Below are positions 6,191 through 12,673 of a stretch of DNA of 17,704 nt, piece after piece. The notes under the pieces were generated by a model. That model saw nothing but the letters and a program-made list of their open reading frames with translations. It was not told the origin of the DNA and ran no database searches. The position numbers were made by a program, and so were the translations under genes. Source of the stretch: JBEKZQ01 sp049509675 (GTDB lineage Bacteria; Planctomycetota; Planctomycetia; Pirellulales; Thermoguttaceae); contig JBEKZQ010000064.1 of assembly GCA_049509675.1 (NCBI GenBank), forward strand, positions 1-17,704. The letters run 5' to 3'. The first letter of the stretch is position 1; the number at the start of each line of letters is the position of its first letter.

Positions 6191-7693
6191 ATGAACGATG
6201 TGCCGGAAAACGAACTGCTCAGCGCGTACCTTGACGGCGAGCTGTCGCCCGCCGAGCGCGCGAAAGTCGAGCAGTTGCTGGCCGCCGATCCGGCTGCCCG
6301 GCACTTGCTGGACGAGCTCCGTGCGCTGAGTTCCACGCTCCGGGCATTGCCCCGCGCGAAAGTGGGCGAAGATCTGAACCGGCAGGTGTTGCGGGCGGCA
6401 GAGCGGCGGATGCTGACGCCGGCGCCGGGGGCTCTCGGCGGCCGGTTCCATTGGCGCAACATGCTGGGCCGTCGCGCCTTACTCTGGTCCGGCCTGGCCG
6501 TGGCAATCGCGATCATGCTCACGATCAATGACCGGTCACAGCGCAGGGTGGCGGAGAAGCAGATCGCCCTGGCGCCGCCGGCCGCCCCCATCGGGCCGGC
6601 CAAACCGCCTGTCATCGAGGCCGTATCCGGTGCGAAGCAACCAGCGGCCCGAGGGGAAGAAAGAGTCGCTGCTGCCGATAAGGCTCTTCGCAAGGGGACA
6701 GTCCCATTTTCGTCGAACGAAAATCGGGACAGTCCCCGACTTTCCGGCGGCGCGGTGAAACAGAAGGCAAAACCCCCGAACGCGATGGCTATCGGAGGCA
6801 GCACGCCGGGCGCGGCAAAAGTCGCCGCGGCGCCCGGTCCCGATCGCAGAGCAGTGACGGAGGCCAACCGCCAGCCGCCACCCGGCCCCAGCGTCGAACA
6901 ACTCGCCAAGACACACGCCCCGGCGATTGGCGCCGAAGCTGCCGCCGATCTTGCAGACGCCGCCGGCAGTGTGATGGTCGTACGCTGCGACGTGACCCCG
7001 GACGCCATGCGACAGCACGCCTTCGACCAGTTGTTGGCGGCCAACGGAATTGCCCCGCAGAAAGCGACAGGGCGTAACGGTGCAGCCATCCACGTGTACG
7101 TCGAGGCCGCTCCGGCGCAGATCGAGGCCGTGTTGAGCCAGATCGCCGCGCGGCCCGCGGCTTTTCCGACCGTTGCCGTTAATCCGGCGGCGAACCTGCC
7201 GGCACAGCAATCGCTGACACAATACGCCCACGCCTTGCATCAAGGTCCCGGCACCGCGTCCGTCGGCGGCTTGGCACAGACGGAGAACAGTGCGACCGCG
7301 ATGTCGAAAAAGGACGAGGATAAGGGATCTCGGCCGCCAGGCGGCAAGGTGCAGCAGATCGTGGTTCCACTGCGTGCGCTCTCAGGCGGCCCTGCCGCAT
7401 CGGGCCGGGCCACTGGTTCCGTGAGCGTGCCCTGGAGCAACGGCGGCGGGATGGCCTTGCCCCCGGTGCCGGCCGACGAAACCAAGCCGCAAAGCGGGCC
7501 GAAACAAGGGGTAGCAACACCGCACGAGGCGCCCAAGGCCGCAGCGCCCGCAAGCCAACCCTCGACCACTTACCGCGTGCTGTTCGTGTTGCGGACGATC
7601 GGCTCGGAGAGTCCTGCGGCGGGCGGCCTCATCAACGCCGTGTCCCCGTCCGCCCCTCCAGCCGCCCCAAAATCCCCGCCCAACAGCCGCTGA
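6191..7693 (+). CDS. Membrane-anchored anti-sigma factor-like protein
   Basis: This 500-residue protein is probably the inhibitor of the ECF sigma factor encoded just before it. Residues 1-55 (ELLSAYLDGELSPAERAKVE onward) form the helical anti-sigma fold, but the HxxxCxxC zinc ligands of the ZAS type are absent, with no cysteine in this part. One membrane helix follows (about 96-112, LLWSGLAVAIAIML), so the long C-terminal part would be outside the cytoplasm. That part is Ala/Pro-rich and low in complexity, with a more ordered block at about 255-345 (MVVRCDVTPDAM and after). Residues about 164-188 are encoded by a 44-base palindromic repeat that stays in frame. The start ATG 6191 has no ribosome site but the anti-sigma fold begins at once. 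The signal sensed is unknown. Confidence 0.75.
   Translation: MNDVPENELLSAYLDGELSPAERAKVEQLLAADPAARHLLDELRALSSTLRALPRAKVGEDLNRQVLRAAERRMLTPAPGALGGRFHWRNMLGRRALLWSGLAVAIAIMLTINDRSQRRVAEKQIALAPPAAPIGPAKPPVIEAVSGAKQPAARGEERVAAADKALRKGTVPFSSNENRDSPRLSGGAVKQKAKPPNAMAIGGSTPGAAKVAAAPGPDRRAVTEANRQPPPGPSVEQLAKTHAPAIGAEAAADLADAAGSVMVVRCDVTPDAMRQHAFDQLLAANGIAPQKATGRNGAAIHVYVEAAPAQIEAVLSQIAARPAAFPTVAVNPAANLPAQQSLTQYAHALHQGPGTASVGGLAQTENSATAMSKKDEDKGSRPPGGKVQQIVVPLRALSGGPAASGRATGSVSVPWSNGGGMALPPVPADETKPQSGPKQGVATPHEAPKAAAPASQPSTTYRVLFVLRTIGSESPAAGGLINAVSPSAPPAAPKSPPNSR
6694..6737. repeat. 44-base palindrome inside the anti-sigma gene
   Basis: GGGGACAGTCCC plus ATTTTCG (6694-6712) is inverted as CGAAAAT plus CGGGACAGTCCCC (6718-6737) with a 5-base loop, one mismatch and one bulge. 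It is read in frame within a disordered linker. GGGGAC(A/T)GTCCC is a REP-type word that I recognise as dispersed in planctomycete genomes, often linked to REP-associated tyrosine transposases. Confidence 0.7.
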
Positions 7694-7780
7694 CCGGTCT
7701 CCTTGCCCCTTGCGGGAAATGGGAGAAAGAGTGTCAGCCTTCCGGAGCCACACAACTCCATTTAACCCAACCACGAACAA

Positions 7781-8359
7781 GTGCCCAGACGCCTCATTGC
7801 CGTCCCCATCCTTCACACGGCCGTCGATCTCGGCTCGTTGGCCGATGCGGTCCGCGACCGTTACGTGCGCGTGTTGGGCCCCTCGGCCTGGACCGAGCGC
7901 GAGCGCACCGTCGACGAATTGTGGCAGGCGATCCGCGCCCGGGTCGATGCCCTGCGGCTCGACTACCACGCGGTGCTGATCTACCAGGACGGGCTGCCCG
8001 TATGCGGTCACGAGCTGGAGATCGTGCGCGAGTTGGCCGGCGCCGGCAGTCGCAATCATCAGTTGATCCTGGCACTGATCGAGCGCGGGGCGACGCTCAT
8101 GGGGACCGAAGACCCGCAGCTTCTTTTGCGCGAGTATCAGATGCACCGCCGGAGCCTTGGGGGCGCAGCGGCGGAACCGGCCGCTGCGCCCGTCCCGTCC
8201 GCGGAAGCGGCTGAATTGCTCGAGTTGCGCGACGCCTTTATCGCCGCGCGGATTGCCGAAACGCTGCCATCGGGGCAGACAGGCTTGCTTTTTCTCGGTG
8301 CGGCGCACCGCTGGGGCGCGCTGGTCGCGCGCGGCCTGAACGTGGAAACCCTGTCCTGA
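7781..8359 (+). CDS. Conserved hypothetical protein
   Basis: This 192-residue soluble protein starts at GTG 7781 (product beginning MPRRLIAVPILHTAVD). I recognise it only as a conserved bacterial protein without an assigned role. Notable blocks are LIAVPILHTAVDLGSL at the N-terminus, LDYHAVLIYQDGLPVCG in the middle, GSRNHQLILALIERGATLMGT, then a variable Ala/Pro-rich linker, and FIAARIAETL followed by TGLLFLGAAH near the C-terminus. There is no signal peptide or membrane helix. The alternation of a PxxHT motif and a late GLLFLGAxH strand faintly recalls TraB/ChaN-like folds, but I would not assign one. It lies 87 bases after the anti-sigma gene and could be read with it. No ribosome site is visible before the GTG; the start is chosen because the conserved beta-strand begins there. 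Confidence 0.7.
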   Translation: MPRRLIAVPILHTAVDLGSLADAVRDRYVRVLGPSAWTERERTVDELWQAIRARVDALRLDYHAVLIYQDGLPVCGHELEIVRELAGAGSRNHQLILALIERGATLMGTEDPQLLLREYQMHRRSLGGAAAEPAAAPVPSAEAAELLELRDAFIAARIAETLPSGQTGLLFLGAAHRWGALVARGLNVETLS

Positions 8360-8773
8360 TCGAGGGCGCGGTCTGTCGCGTCGCGTCGCGCAGCGCGCAC
8401 GCGAAGCGCGCCCGCCCGCCGCACATTCTCTCGTCGGCGCGAAAACTCCCCGTGCGCGGCGCGATGTTCTTCGGCCCTGCGGCGGCGCGCACGCTCCCCC
8501 GCCGCGCCGCTGCGTACTATGGTTGGTCTGTTCGGACAAGGCAGCCAAGACGTGCGAACCGCTTGAGACTTGGGAGAGATACGTTGGTCACGAACCTGAG
8601 TTTGTTTTTTTCCCAAGTCCTCAAGAAGGTTCCCGCGATGCGACGAAAGCAAAGCTATGCACGCCGCCCAGGGACGGGTCGCTTGTCCGAAGAACGTCTT
8701 GTGGTCCACATCCTTGGGTGACGTTAGCCCGAGATTGCGTGGATCGCGGCACCTATTTTGGGAGAGTTGTAGC
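8360..8773. other. Gene-free leader region before gvpA
   Basis: No credible gene was seen. The first half is extremely GC-rich with repeated GCGCGC(A)CGC words (for example at about 8391 and 8487) that form overlapping hairpins. The second half is less GC-rich and contains a long inverted repeat (8556-8632), a T-run at 8605-8611 and a small palindrome TGTGGTCCACA near 8700. The main gas vesicle promoter is expected here, but no clear sigma-70 or sigma-54 element was found. Confidence 0.6.
8556..8632. repeat. Long inverted repeat in the gvpA leader
   Basis: GAACC-G-CTTGAG-ACTTGGGA (8556-8575) is inverted as TCCCAAGTCC-TCAAG-AA-GGTTC (8611-8632). This gives 19 base pairs with one bulged base and one small internal loop, around a 35-base loop that ends in seven T. 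It lies about 140 bases before gvpA on the same strand and could be an RNA structure in the leader or a protein-binding dyad. Confidence 0.55.
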
Positions 8774-8992
8774 ATGGCCAAGATTCAGAAGTCGATGGAT
8801 TCGTCCAGCCTTTCGGAAGTTGTGGACCGCATCCTGGACAAGGGCATTGTGATCGACGCCTTCGTGAAGGTTTCGCTGGTCGGCATCGAGTTGCTGTCCA
8901 TTGAAGCCCGCGTGGTCATCGCCAGTGTCGAGACGTATCTGAAGTACGCCGAGGCGATTGGTTTGACGACCAGCGCCGCCACCCCTGCGTAA
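8774..8992 (+). CDS. gvpA: Gas vesicle major structural protein GvpA
   Basis: GvpA is the small hydrophobic protein that polymerises into the ribs of the gas vesicle wall. The 72-residue product has the complete family core: the N-terminal amphipathic helix SSLSEVVDRILDKG, the first beta-strand IVIDAFVKVSLVG, then IELLSIEARVVIASVETYLKYAE and a short C-terminal tail. The length is normal. The frame is open back to 8657, but ATG 8774 is chosen because the family begins there and GGGAGAG lies 8 bases before it. It is the first gene of the cluster and is followed by a stem-loop (9017-9061) before the next gene, an arrangement that in other organisms lets the shell gene be expressed above the assembly genes. 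It is the only GvpA proper in the window; two paralogues (12052 and 12674) lie downstream. Confidence 0.97.
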   Translation: MAKIQKSMDSSSLSEVVDRILDKGIVIDAFVKVSLVGIELLSIEARVVIASVETYLKYAEAIGLTTSAATPA

Positions 8993-9016
8993 CGTTAGGG
9001 GCGCCATCCGCCATTT

Positions 9017-9061
9017 ACAGGGAGCACGGCGGCGGCCACCCCTGCCGCCGCTCCTCCCTGT
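9017..9061 (+). terminator. Stem-loop after gvpA, possible attenuator
   Basis: ACAGGGAG at 9017-9024 pairs with CTCCCTGT (9054-9061), and inside it GGCGGCGG pairs with CCGCCGC, giving a strong interrupted stem. There is no T-tract, so it is more likely a partial terminator or mRNA-stabilising structure between gvpA and the assembly genes than a full stop. Confidence 0.4.
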
Positions 9062-9125
9062 GAGTGGAGGGATGGACCGCACGGCCGACAAGTGTACAAG
9101 CTGACAAGATGAGAGGAGTTTTTTC

Positions 9126-9422
9126 ATGACGCTTTTTACGGAAGCTTTTCGACGTTTGCGAGCCGACTTGGACCAGGCCCACCAGAGCCGCGCCAAGCTG
9201 CTTGACGACCTTCGCGCGCACGCGGCCGAACACGCGGCCGAGACCGGCCGGCAATTGGCGGAGCAGGCGCGGCAACGACATGCGGATTTCGCGGCCATGA
9301 TGGGCGAGTTGCGCCACGGCGTTCGCGCGGGCGCCGCCCAAACGCGCCGGCAACTGCACGACCTGAATGCCGATCTGCGTGCGGGCCGGGCCGCCTTTCA
9401 CCGCTCCGCCGCCAACCGGTAG
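9126..9422 (+). CDS. GvpC-like helical protein with 33-residue repeats
   Basis: This 98-residue, highly charged, all-helical protein has no cysteine. It lies directly between gvpA and gvpN, where cyanobacteria carry gvpC, whose product binds the outside of the vesicle and stiffens it. The sequence supports this. AAETGRQL (37-44) recurs as AAQTRRQL (70-77), exactly 33 residues later, and residues 4-36, 37-69 and 70-98 align as three repeats without gaps. Shared positions include R-x-L at repeat positions 6 and 8, Q-x-H at 14 and 16 (repeats 1 and 2), AAM-type at 20-22 and (D/E)LR at 25-27. Cyanobacterial GvpC is built from 33-residue repeats. GAGAGGAG lies 7 bases before the ATG. I infer a short GvpC analogue; a generic coiled-coil or phasin-like protein is the alternative. 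Confidence 0.55.
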   Translation: MTLFTEAFRRLRADLDQAHQSRAKLLDDLRAHAAEHAAETGRQLAEQARQRHADFAAMMGELRHGVRAGAAQTRRQLHDLNADLRAGRAAFHRSAANR

Positions 9423-9479
9423 TCTCTGCAATCGAGGTAGCCAGCGATCTCTATGGCGTGTTTAGCAAGTGAACCTACC

Positions 9480-10436
9480 ATGTTCGCTCCCAACCGTCTG
9501 CAAAACGACGAAGGTCCGCAGTTGTGGCCCGAGGCCGGCGAAACCTTCGTGCTCACTCCGGAACTGGAGGAGTTGGTCCAGCGGGCGCTGGGGTATTTGA
9601 TGGCCGGATTCCCCGTCAACCTGGCCGGCCCGGCGGGGACCGGCAAGACCACGCTGGCCCTGCACCTCGCCGCCCGGCTGGGCCAGCCTGTGACCCTCAT
9701 CCACGGCGACGACGAGTTCAGCAGTTCCGACCTCGTGGGCAACGACCGCGGCTACCGGCGGAGCAAGCTGATCGATAACTTCATCCACTCGGTGGTCAAG
9801 ACCGAGGAGACCTTGCGGACGTTTTGGACCGACAACCGTTTGACCACCGCCTGCCGTTACGGCCACGTGTTGATCTACGACGAGTTCACGCGCAGCCGCC
9901 CCGAGGCCAACAACGCCCTGTTGAGCGTTTTGGGCGAGCGACTGCTCAACTTGCCCAAGCTGAGCGAGCGCGGCGAGGGCTACCTGGAGGTCCACCCGCG
10001 GTTCCGCGCCATCTTCACCTCCAATCCGCGGGAATACGCGGGCGTACACAAGAGTCAGGACGCCCTGATGGATCGGCTCGTGACGATCTACATGAACCAC
10101 TACGATCGGGCCACCGAGGCGGCCATCACCGCCGCCTCGGCCGGCGTCGGCATCGACGTTGCCCAACGGATCGTCGACCTGATCCGCCACTACCGCAGTC
10201 GCGACGCCAGCGGTCAACGGCCCAGCATCCGCGCGGCGATCACCATCGCCAAGGTGCTGGTGCGCCTGGGCGCGGAATGCGACCCCGGCGACTTGCTGTT
10301 CCTGAACATCTGCCGCGACGTGCTGCACCTGAACGCCCCGTACGCGGACGCGACCCTGGCGAGCGACGAATTGCCGGCCACGATCCGGGCGATCTGGGAC
10401 GGGGAAGAAACCGAAAGCGAAGAGGTTTTCGCATGA
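9480..10436 (+). CDS. gvpN: Gas vesicle protein GvpN (AAA+ ATPase)
   Basis: GvpN is a MoxR-type AAA+ ATPase needed for normal gas vesicle enlargement. The 318-residue product has Walker A GPAGTGKT (50-57), the GDDEFSSSDLVG segment after it, Walker B VLIYDE (D134, E135), a sensor-1-type FTSNPREYAG block and a C-terminal helical lid with QRPSIRAAITIAKVLVRLG. Family hallmarks such as the opening ETFVLTPELEELVQRALGYL are present. ATG 9480 is used because the first family-like residues follow it; ATG 9453 in the same frame is an alternative, and neither has a clear ribosome site. Its TGA overlaps the ATG of the next small gene (ATGA), indicating translational coupling in the gvp operon. Confidence 0.95.
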   Translation: MFAPNRLQNDEGPQLWPEAGETFVLTPELEELVQRALGYLMAGFPVNLAGPAGTGKTTLALHLAARLGQPVTLIHGDDEFSSSDLVGNDRGYRRSKLIDNFIHSVVKTEETLRTFWTDNRLTTACRYGHVLIYDEFTRSRPEANNALLSVLGERLLNLPKLSERGEGYLEVHPRFRAIFTSNPREYAGVHKSQDALMDRLVTIYMNHYDRATEAAITAASAGVGIDVAQRIVDLIRHYRSRDASGQRPSIRAAITIAKVLVRLGAECDPGDLLFLNICRDVLHLNAPYADATLASDELPATIRAIWDGEETESEEVFA

Positions 10437-10726
10437 CCAAGGCTGTCCGCAAGGGATTGCAGAGCATCCGTACCCGCAGCAGTCAAGCCAGCGAGGCCGA
10501 CAATCCGCATCGCAAGTTCCTCCGCGTTGCCAACCTGGAGCTGCGCAAGACGTTGTGCAACCGGGTGCGCGAAGCGGCCCTGCGGCGCGTGGCCGAGATG
10601 GACGAGCAACTGGCCGACATCGCCGGCCAGCAGGCGGAGTTGCTGGGGCTGGCACAAGACCCGGCCGGCCCCCATTTCGCCGCCGACGCTCCGCCGAACC
10701 GCGGCAGTTTTACCATGAAGTACTAG
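10433..10726 (+). CDS. Small charged helical protein in gvp operon, unknown
   Basis: This 97-residue protein begins at an ATG overlapping the gvpN stop (ATGA). It is rich in Arg, Lys, Glu and Ala. After a basic N-terminus (KAVRKGLQSIRTR), a conserved-looking segment HRKFLRVANLELRKTLCNR runs into a long predicted coiled coil (REAALRRVAEMDEQLADIAG with A/L spaced in heptads), ending in a proline-containing tail. I recall uncharacterised small genes with a similar K-F-L-x-x-A-x-L-E-x-x-(K/R) pattern beside gvpN in other bacterial gas vesicle clusters, but no accepted gvp letter applies. The tight coupling with gvpN and 23-base gap to gvpO argue for a role in assembly, possibly as a partner of GvpN. 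Confidence 0.7.
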   Translation: MTKAVRKGLQSIRTRSSQASEADNPHRKFLRVANLELRKTLCNRVREAALRRVAEMDEQLADIAGQQAELLGLAQDPAGPHFAADAPPNRGSFTMKY

Positions 10727-10749
10727 CCAGCAACCAAGGAACGCCAGCC

Positions 10750-11043
10750 ATGTCTTCCCCCGAATCCGCAGTGCGACCTTCCATTGCCGACGCCCGCGAT
10801 GCCGTCTGCCGCTTCCTGCAGGAATCGCTGCCCGACGTGCGCCGCGTTCGCGTCGTTCGCTTGACGCCGATCGGCGGCGAGGAGGGGGCCTGGGAGGCCG
10901 AAGCGATGGTTTGGCAGCCCAACGTCACCTTGGAGACCCTTGGCCTGCACACCGAGCGGCCCGTGTTGGACCAGGAACTCTACGTGCTTCGCTTAAGCCC
11001 GCATCTGGACATTGTGAGCTACGGCAGCAAGGAAACGGAGTAA
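10750..11043 (+). CDS. gvpO: GvpO-like gas vesicle protein
   Basis: This 97-residue protein has the shape of GvpO: an N-terminal helix (SIADARDAVCRFLQESLPD), strands with RRVRVVRLTPIG, a tryptophan-centred strand GAWEAEAMVWQ, and a final YVLRLSPHLDIVSY segment corresponding to the family's Y-x-(V/L)-x-(L/V)-(D/S)-x-x-G/D-x-(L/I)-x-x-Y. GvpO is an accessory protein needed for vesicle formation in haloarchaea. The similarity is at pattern level only, so the name is likely but not certain. AAGGA lies 9 bases before the ATG. Its TAA overlaps the ATG of gvpF (TAATG), indicating translational coupling. Confidence 0.65.
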   Translation: MSSPESAVRPSIADARDAVCRFLQESLPDVRRVRVVRLTPIGGEEGAWEAEAMVWQPNVTLETLGLHTERPVLDQELYVLRLSPHLDIVSYGSKETE

Positions 11044-11822
11044 TGGCGATGGCAAGTGTAGCGGCGACCAACGGATTGGCCTTGTATCTCTACGGCATCG
11101 TCGCGGCCGACGCCGAGGCCGGATTCGTCGGCAGCGGCGTGGGTGGTGCGGACGTCGACATGTGGACAGAAGGCCGGGTGGCGGCGGTCGCGAGCCCGCT
11201 GGCTGCCGGCAAGCTTCGACCGCAGCGGGCCCACCTGGCGGCCCATCACCGCGTCTTGAGCGAATTGGCCCTCCTCGGGCCGGTGTTGCCGGTGGTCTTC
11301 GGCACGCTCGTCGAGAGTGAGCCGCAGTTGCGCGACTTCCTGCGCTTAAACCACGATCGCCTGGCCGGGTTGCTGGAGCGCATTGAAGGAAAAGTGGAGT
11401 TGGGCCTGAAGGTCTATTGGGACACGGCCAACATCTTCGAGTACTTCGTGGCCACGCACCAGGAACTGGAGGCGATGCGGAATCGTTTGTTCCAGCCCGG
11501 CCGCACGGCCACGGTCGAGGAGAAGCTGGCCCTGGGCGAGGCCTTTGCGTCGGCGCTGCAACAGGCCCGGCAACGGCACACCCGCCGCGTCCGCGAGGCC
11601 TTGGCCCCGTACTGCGCGGAGATTCGCGACGTCAGTCCGGGCGACGAGCAGATGATCATGAAGCTCGCCTGCCTGGTCGAGCGGGATCGCCAATCGCAAT
11701 GGGAAGAAGGGGTGCGGCAAGCCGCGATGCTCTTCGACGATCATTACCGTTTCCATTACAGCGGTCCGTGGCCGCCCTACAATTTCGTCGATCTCGACCT
11801 GGGGGCCGCATGTTCCTCCTAG
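11043..11822 (+). CDS. gvpF: Gas vesicle protein GvpL/GvpF family (copy 1)
   Basis: This 259-residue protein is one of three GvpL/F paralogues in the cluster. GvpF/L proteins are minor vesicle components that bind GvpA and help start assembly. Hallmarks are LYLYGIVAADA at the N-terminus, GRVAAVASPL, the HHRVLSEL and VLPVVFGTLV segments in the first domain, the KVELGLKVYWDTANIFEYF stretch linking the domains, and the C-terminal YSGPWPPYNFVDLDLG. The start ATG overlaps the gvpO stop; the frame is open further upstream but only as an overlap with gvpO. The last 13 bases overlap gvpG. Unlike the two distal copies, it contains no palindromic repeat, so it is the best candidate for the main functional GvpF. 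Confidence 0.92.
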   Translation: MAMASVAATNGLALYLYGIVAADAEAGFVGSGVGGADVDMWTEGRVAAVASPLAAGKLRPQRAHLAAHHRVLSELALLGPVLPVVFGTLVESEPQLRDFLRLNHDRLAGLLERIEGKVELGLKVYWDTANIFEYFVATHQELEAMRNRLFQPGRTATVEEKLALGEAFASALQQARQRHTRRVREALAPYCAEIRDVSPGDEQMIMKLACLVERDRQSQWEEGVRQAAMLFDDHYRFHYSGPWPPYNFVDLDLGAACSS

Positions 11823-12055
11823 ACGACATCCTGCTGGCCCCGCTCAAGGGCCTGGCGCTGATCTGCCGGGAGGTATACCAGTCGGCGCAGGACGACCTGG
11901 ACCAGCAGGAAAAGGCGGTGCTGGCCCAAATCGCCGAACTGTTCCAGGAGTTCGAGTCCGGCACCCTGGCCGACGCCGACTTCGACGCCCGCGAAGGTGC
12001 GCTGCTGGACCGGCTGGAAGCAGTGCGCCTCTCCCGCGGCAAGAGCGAAGAATGA
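11810..12055 (+). CDS. gvpG: Gas vesicle protein GvpG
   Basis: This 81-residue helical protein has the GvpG signature LLDDILLAPLKGLALICREV at the N-terminus, followed by an amphipathic coiled-coil region with EEKAVLAQ-type pattern (QQEKAVLAQIAELFQEFESG) and a closing EGALLDRLEAVR helix. The family is usually around 80-90 residues, so it is full length. It starts inside the end of gvpF (13-base overlap) and its TGA overlaps the ATG of the next gene (ATGA). In known clusters gvpF and gvpG are adjacent and their products take part in an early assembly complex with GvpA-like proteins. Confidence 0.93.
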   Translation: MFLLDDILLAPLKGLALICREVYQSAQDDLDQQEKAVLAQIAELFQEFESGTLADADFDAREGALLDRLEAVRLSRGKSEE

Positions 12056-12342
12056 CGCAAACAACGATGGCATACGCGACCGAGAGCCTGGCAGAACCCG
12101 ATAGCACGCTGCTGGAGTTGTTGGATCGCGTGCTCAACGCGGGGGTCGTGCTGGCCGGCGAGGTCACGATCACCGTGGCCGACATCGAGCTGATCTATCT
12201 GCGATTGCAACTGTTGGTGAGTTCCGCGGAGACCGCCCGGCAAGCCGACTGGCTGCCGCCGCGGCACGCGAGCGCCGATTGGCCGAATCACGAAGACACA
12301 AGCGAGAGCCGTCATGGTTCAATGGACTGCGTTGTTTCCTGA
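12052..12342 (+). CDS. GvpA-family minor protein, GvpM/GvpS type
   Basis: This 96-residue protein has one GvpA-like core, STLLELLDRVLNAGVVLAG followed by EVTITVADIELIYLRLQLL and VSSAETA. The D-(L/I)-x-(L/I)-(I/V)YLxL and VSSxET features agree better with GvpS and GvpM than with GvpJ; these paralogues are minor parts thought to act at the vesicle tips or in nucleation. The tail (about residues 60-96) is polar and lacks similarity. M and S cannot be separated by eye, so no symbol is given. It is coupled by ATGA to gvpG, and its last 29 bases overlap the start of gvpK. Confidence 0.85.
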   Translation: MTQTTMAYATESLAEPDSTLLELLDRVLNAGVVLAGEVTITVADIELIYLRLQLLVSSAETARQADWLPPRHASADWPNHEDTSESRHGSMDCVVS

Positions 12343-12664
12343 GAACCCCGCGTTGCCGCCGTGCGCGGCCGCGGTCGCGCCGGTGGCGCGGGTGCGGCCG
12401 CCCACGCAGATCCGCGTCGACCCCGAAAACGCCCGCAACGGGCTGATGCAACTGGTCTTGACGCTGGTGGAGTTGATCCGCGAGTTGTTGGAGCGGCAGG
12501 CCCTGCGGCGGATCGACAGCGGCACGTTGACGGCGGCGGAGGTCGAGCGGCTGGGGCTGACGTTCCTGCGGCTCTCGCAAGAGATGGCGCGGCTGAAAAC
12601 CGATTTTGGTTTCCGCGACGAAGACTTGAACATCGACCTGGGACCGCTGGGCAGGCTGCGGTAG
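12314..12664 (+). CDS. gvpK: Gas vesicle protein GvpK
   Basis: This 116-residue protein matches the GvpK family through most of its length: IRVDPENARNGLMQLVLTLV, ELIRELLERQALRRID, the TAAEVERLGLTFLRLSQEM helix, and the closing DEDLNIDLGPLGRLR, which is nearly invariant in GvpK. Its exact biochemical role is unknown, but it is part of the conserved core needed for assembly. The first 30 or so residues are Ala/Pro/Val-rich and unconserved. ATG 12314 overlaps the previous gene by 29 bases; no ribosome site is obvious, so the exact start is less certain than the identity. GvpJ follows after 9 bases. Confidence 0.94.
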   Translation: MVQWTALFPENPALPPCAAAVAPVARVRPPTQIRVDPENARNGLMQLVLTLVELIRELLERQALRRIDSGTLTAAEVERLGLTFLRLSQEMARLKTDFGFRDEDLNIDLGPLGRLR

Positions 12665-12673
12665 GAGACGATC

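Noticed and set aside
8452..8721. Possible 89-residue gene in the gvpA leader
   Set aside because: Arg/Ala-rich composition typical of GC-rich noncoding frames, no ribosome site, and it overlaps the long inverted repeat.
8657..8773. N-terminal extension of GvpA
   Set aside because: GvpA proteins start near MAKIQ; a ribosome site precedes ATG 8774, and the extension has no family similarity.
9824..10432. Upstream extension of the small gene after gvpN
   Set aside because: The extension lies wholly inside gvpN in another frame; the ATGA overlap at 10433 gives the natural start.
9462..10655. 397-residue minus-strand open frame opposite gvpN
   Set aside because: Antisense shadow: low-complexity Val/Gly/Arg-rich translation, while gvpN on the plus strand has full AAA+ motifs.
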